DNA of 18,546 nucleotides, taken from assembly GCA_036244855.1 (NCBI GenBank), contig BQKZ01002333.1, positions 31,157-49,702 on the forward strand, given 5' to 3'. The notes beneath the pieces are model-generated. The model worked only from the letters and a program-made list of their open reading frames with translations. It was not told the origin of the DNA and ran no database searches. The position numbers and the translations under genes were made by a program. The DNA comes from Temnopleurus reevesii (taxonomy: Eukaryota; Echinodermata; Echinoidea; Temnopleuroida; Temnopleuridae). This document shows positions 14,661 through 18,546 of the stretch, piece by piece. Positions within the stretch are counted from its first letter, which is position 1. The number at the start of each line of letters is the position of its first letter.

Positions 14661-14692
14661 TGCTAAACTTTTGTTAAAGAATTACAGGTAAC

Positions 14693-14864
14693 TTTGCCTA
14701 AGTCGAATCTGTTCGGATCACACAAATCTGTTCGACTTATGAGAATTTCGACTTTATAGAAGAGGCTTATAACACTGGTTTTGTATGATTTGTTCCTGAA
14801 ACTCACATCGACTTATGCAATTATTAGACTTGGACAAGTTCGCCTTAGGCAGAGTTGACTGTAA
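14693..14864. mobile_element. TA-flanked MITE with GCCTAAGTCGAA-type ends
   Basis: The left end TACAGGTAACTTTGCCTAAG is matched in inverse by CGCCTTAGGCAGAGTTGACT then GTA. TTCGACTTATGAGAA, TTCGACTTTATAG and ATCGACTTATGCAA repeat inside. TA at both limits fits Tc1/mariner-type targeting. It has no coding capacity. Confidence 0.75.
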
Positions 14865-16046
14865 TTCCACAATATCTAGGCAAGAAGCAAGAGAAGGAAT
14901 ATGAGTGGACACACAAGAGAATATCACAAATCAATGAACTCATCGTAGACGACAAGAATTTCAAGAGTTGTGCAGCTGCTTTATTCATTAAAAAAGTTTT
15001 CTCATGGTGTTACAATATTACGAGAGAACAATATAAAAACCATGACAGTAACCCGACAACAACATAGAAAAATATTTTCAATAATCTCCAGAAAAGGATC
15101 CTCATTTTCTATGGGAGAAAAATCAGACAAGCAGAAGTAACGAGTCAGGTAGTGAACAAAATGTTGCCTTTTCAATGGGATAAGAAACACATTTCTGTGA
15201 CAGAATAATGTGTTTTGCATGATTGACAATAAGGTTGGAAAAATTCCAATGACAATAATCATTCTTTATGTGTTTTCTCTATCAAATTACCATAAAACAC
15301 ACTTGAATTATTTTACTGAAGCGTTATAATTCATTATGTTTTTTCTGTTCATAGGAATGGAATATTTCCAAACCTAATTTGAGAGAATCATCACAAAAAA
15401 CAACAACAAAAGAACAATCAATACATGCCAGAAGAACACGGATTAGAAATCCATGACAAATGACAGACTGATTATAATTTTCCAAAATTGCATGTTTTCT
15501 AAAATGTTATCGAGACTGTAAAAAATCATTTCATTCACTTCATTTTAATCTTTGTTGATCTGTTTGACTGATATTTCTCCGAGCGAAATCAAGTCTGAGA
15601 TGTTCCATTTAGAGTGAATTAATTCTTGCTTGACAAAAAGAAAAAAGCTTCCCAACCTTGGAAACACAAAAGAACAAAGTGAATACATAAATGAATATTA
15701 CCACCATGTAATGAGACACAACAATGACATATTTGTGCAATTATTATCAGCCTTCTGTGTGACATAAGCATATTTCAATAGTCTTTAATTCGACTTGAAG
15801 GGGCACTTAACGATCCCTGCCTCATGAACATTTTTTTGCCCTGCGAAGTCTAATACATGAAAAGCTTGTACTTTTATATATAGTGACTTTTTTCTTTCAC
15901 ATCTTGCTCTAATATTGAAACCAAATTCTCGATAACCTGGCTTGGGGTTCCAAAGTTATGCATGTGAGAAGAAAATTTTGAAGCCAAAAATGGCTCAAAA
16001 ACATGATTTCATCAACAAAGACAATGTAAATGTATAATCAGTCAAA
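14865..16046. other. Intergenic, no gene seen
   Basis: Short open frames (14855-15067 on the + strand, 15002-15262 on the minus strand) show no recognisable protein or splice context. GAAGGGGCACTTAACGATCC at about 15798 resembles a MITE end, but no partner end is found. Confidence 0.55.
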
Positions 16047-16222
16047 GGGGGTGTTGTTCAAAATCAACTGCAAAACAACTGCAACTTTGTAAATTGTAAC
16101 GTGCATTTTCATTCGTGCACGATATGCGCATTCAACAAGATGCGCATTTAACAATGATTTTGATTGGCACGTTCCGATCAACTGAAACTTGCGATCAATT
16201 GCAACTTTTGAGCAACACCCCC
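16047..16222 (-). mobile_element. GGGGGTGTTG-family MITE, reverse copy with AAA flanks
   Basis: The left end GGGGGTGTTGTTCAAAATCA and right end CAACTTTTGAGCAACACCCCC are inverted. Internally it reads as the reverse complement of the intron 2 copy (GATCAATTGCAACTT near the right end). AAA flanks both ends and could be a 3-bp target duplication, but the other copies do not confirm this. Confidence 0.85.
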
Positions 16223-16662
16223 AAAGTCTATAAATCTACATGTATGTCTATAGGCTAAAGTGATTAAAAAAACAATGGGTATCGGGCTAAATTATAGCTC
16301 AAGAGGTGGGTATAAACATTAATCTTCCAAATCTACAATAGAAACAAATTAGATCATCAATATTAAAAATGATTCACAATAAGTGTTTATAGATATAAAA
16401 ATCAGTAGATACATTGTATGTAAAAACTATCAATGTGAGACAATTAAATAAATTTCTTTGAATCATAATTATCCTATGATGAATGCATTAAAAACCTTTA
16501 AAAATGTACATGCTATAAAAACACACAAAACATCAGTGTAAAAAGATTTATACAAAGAGATAATTAATAAATATGTGTACAAAAATATGGCACAGGATTG
16601 AAAAGGTGGATAGCCTCCTTAGAATAGACCCCTATCATTGCATTTCAGCTAGATTTTCAAAA

Positions 16663-16973
16663 TACAGTCATCTCTGCCCGAGCCAAACTTCTGTACGTCG
16701 ATGCAATTTTTTGTAACAACTGAATGTGTTATATAGCCCTTTTAAGGGGGTGTTGTTCAAAAGTTGCAATTGATCGGAACGTGCCATTGTTTCATGCACG
16801 TCTTGTTAAATATGCATACTGCGCGCGAATGAAAGTGCGCGTCACAACTTGGTTGCAATTGATTTGAAGTTGATTTTGAACAGTACCCCCCCCCCCCCCC
16901 AAGTCGAATTTCCTTTCAATAAAACATATTTTGATGGTCCCAAGAGATTTGACTTAGGCAGAGTTACAGTGTA
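16663..16973. mobile_element. TA-flanked MITE, split by a nested insertion
   Basis: The left end TACAGTCATCTCTGCCCGAG and the right end GACTTAGGCAGAG then TTACAGTGTA are inverted and resemble the ends of the intact element at 14693-14864. The host element is interrupted at 16746-16900. Removing that block leaves roughly 156 bases, close to the 172-base intact relative. Confidence 0.7.
16746..16900 (+). mobile_element. GGGGGTGTTG-family MITE inserted in an older MITE
   Basis: It starts GGGGGTGTTGTTCAAAAGTT and ends TTTTGAACAGTACCCCC, running into a 15-base C tract (16886-16900). Orientation is the same as the intron 2 copy, with a slightly shorter interior. Its flanks on both sides belong to another element (16663-16973), so it is the younger insertion. 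Confidence 0.85.
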
Positions 16974-17449
16974 CTTTTAAAACGTATCAGAACATTAAGA
17001 AAAGAAATTCAAGTAATTTTATACATAGGAGGCTCTGAGTACAAACAAAATGAACACAGCGATAATGTATGGCGTGCATATTACTCTTTGTTTTCATTAC
17101 TGAAATAAAATTTAATTTTAGCAACAACATTTTCAATATTCTGAAAGACATAAGGTTTGCTTCCATTTAAAGCAAAGCTAGCTTAAGGTGATCTGTGACA
17201 TGATAACACTAAGCTTACTGCCTTGAAATACATGTACATAGTGAAAGACTCATTGATACAAGCAGAAAATATCTTGAGCAAATTAATTTGAGAACAGTGA
17301 CATTGAGCAAAGTATTGGTCTGCCGAGAGTGCATGGCAATCAATAGCCTCCTGTAGGATTTATGCCTTATGAGTGTGTGTACAGTGCTGCCAACCTAAAT
17401 TCATATTCTTGGTCTTTTTCGCTTTAAAGGTAGAATACTTCTTTTGCAG
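16974..17449. other. Intergenic, no gene seen
   Basis: AT-rich sequence with no open frame, RNA motif or repeat that I recognise. Confidence 0.55.
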
Positions 17450-17581
17450 CCTACAATTTGACTTTCCAAGATTGTTGTGTTATGTTGAAGAGTACTAAAT
17501 GTTAGAACTTATCACCTAAAATTTGACTTTCCAAGATTGTTGTGTTATGTTGAAGAGTACTAAATGTTAGAACTTATCACC
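17450..17581 (+). repeat. Two-copy 65-bp tandem duplication
   Basis: The unit CCTAAAATTTGACTTTCCAA ... GAACTTATCA occurs at 17450 and 17515 with one mismatch (17454 against 17519). The near identity means a recent local duplication, or an assembly artefact. Confidence 0.85.
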
Positions 17582-18546
17582 AATCAATTAAGCACAAAGA
17601 TTGGTCATGATAGGCACATTTATTGTTATTCCAAAAATAATAATTCTTCTATTCGGGCCTTGAATTAATGATCAGTGCGTTCAAAATTCAAAACAGTCGT
17701 TAACCTCTCGTTGACCAATAGCGCAAAAGTCTCTCTCAGTGCGTATTCCGCATTGGTGTGATATTGAAGTGCGCACTGTATACAATGTTTTTTTTGTGTG
17801 TGTGGTACCGTAATACGCTAGGAGTATCGCGATACCGTTGGTGTCAAGATTATGATAGAATAGATTTTTATTTGAATTAAACATTCTGGACTACATTCGA
17901 CCAAAATACTTCATAGAGTTTATTATTTTGGCATATCTGAGGTACAAGTTGTAGGCAATACCGTAATGTGTGCAAATGTAGTTTTCTACCTTTAATGAGG
18001 GGAACCATATTTAGGAGATCATGTAATGTACAATGTAATTATCAAAGAGATACATATACATGTATCAAGAATGTAAAAATACCAAATTTATCCACCTGTC
18101 GACCTGAAAATCTTTTATTTTTGATATATTTTCAACAGAAAACATGGTAAATATGCTATACAATTGGATATGGTCATGCATTAGATATTTTCCATGAAGT
18201 CCGGTGCAATGCGTCAAATGGTATGATATGGTATTGCACATTCATTGATCTCTATAGATCTTCGTACCCCAAAAGAAGATAGAAAAATTAAGGAATACAA
18301 GTTTGGTTGGCAGGTCTGTGTGTGTGTATACAGACATTTACAACACCACAGGTAAATATTTTCTATGTAACAATCTAACACAGGTGCTCAAAATATAATC
18401 TCATATGACCGTTAAGCACTGAACTGTAAAGGAATGTTACGATTTAATAGCAAAAAAATAAAACACTTATAAAGATGATATTTAGATGGTATTAACCCTA
18501 TTTTAACTGGGCTTTTTCAGACCAAGTTTATACTGGGGGGGGGGGG
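17582..18546. other. Intergenic, ends in a G homopolymer
   Basis: No gene is recognised; the open frames at 17681-17884 and 17968-18150 look random. The window closes in twelve G residues (18535-18546), which may mark a contig break. Confidence 0.55.

Noticed and set aside
15790..15990. Possible MITE end (GAAGGGGCACTTAACGATCC)
   Set aside because: No inverted partner or target duplication could be found nearby.
17450..17581. CRISPR-like repeat arrangement
   Set aside because: Only two units, directly adjacent, no spacers, in a eukaryotic context.

Overview
The window looks like AT-rich, non-coding-dominated nuclear DNA from a marine invertebrate, most likely a deuterostome such as an echinoderm. 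This is inferred from GT-AG introns, long intergenic gaps, many short non-autonomous transposons (MITEs), a tRNA-derived SINE, truncated LINE 3' ends, and a single recognisable animal gene. There are no bacterial features such as operons or Shine-Dalgarno sites. The species cannot be named from sequence alone.

The only convincing gene lies on the + strand at 3366-8859. It has five coding exons (3366-4201, 5112-5299, 6357-6508, 7789-7928, 8643-8859) that join in frame into a 510-residue protein. The protein is a 4-hydroxyphenylpyruvate dioxygenase-like enzyme (HPDL type). It keeps all three iron ligands of the family (His249, His360, Glu458) and has Ile (473) where true HPD has the product-controlling Phe. 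It carries a Ser/Pro/Asp-rich insertion of about 80 residues in the N-terminal half and a short acidic insertion before the last exon.

Region by region: 1-3365 is intergenic and holds a TA-flanked MITE, a minus-strand LINE 3' end, one copy of a dispersed repeat, and a possible core promoter just before the gene. Intron 1 holds a LINE 3' end. Intron 2 holds two extra, partial copies of exon 2 and a GGGGGTGTTG-ended MITE. Intron 3 holds a SINE and two foldback elements. Intron 4 holds nothing recognised. Downstream of the gene (8860-18546) I find no complete gene, only a doubtful minus-strand coding fragment near 9523-9633. The rest is MITEs: four copies of the GGGGGTGTTG family across the window, three related TTAA-bounded elements or ends, a near-perfect 62-bp-arm palindrome with a probable 5-bp target duplication, several TA-flanked Tc1/mariner-like MITEs, and one clear nested insertion at 16663-16973.

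I see no evidence for a novel multi-gene system. The most unusual point is the tandem duplication of the 3' half of HPDL exon 2. Its distal copy is still open, is exactly 99 nt long with matching phase at both ends, and differs from exon 2 mostly at synonymous sites, while the flanking intron has diverged much more.
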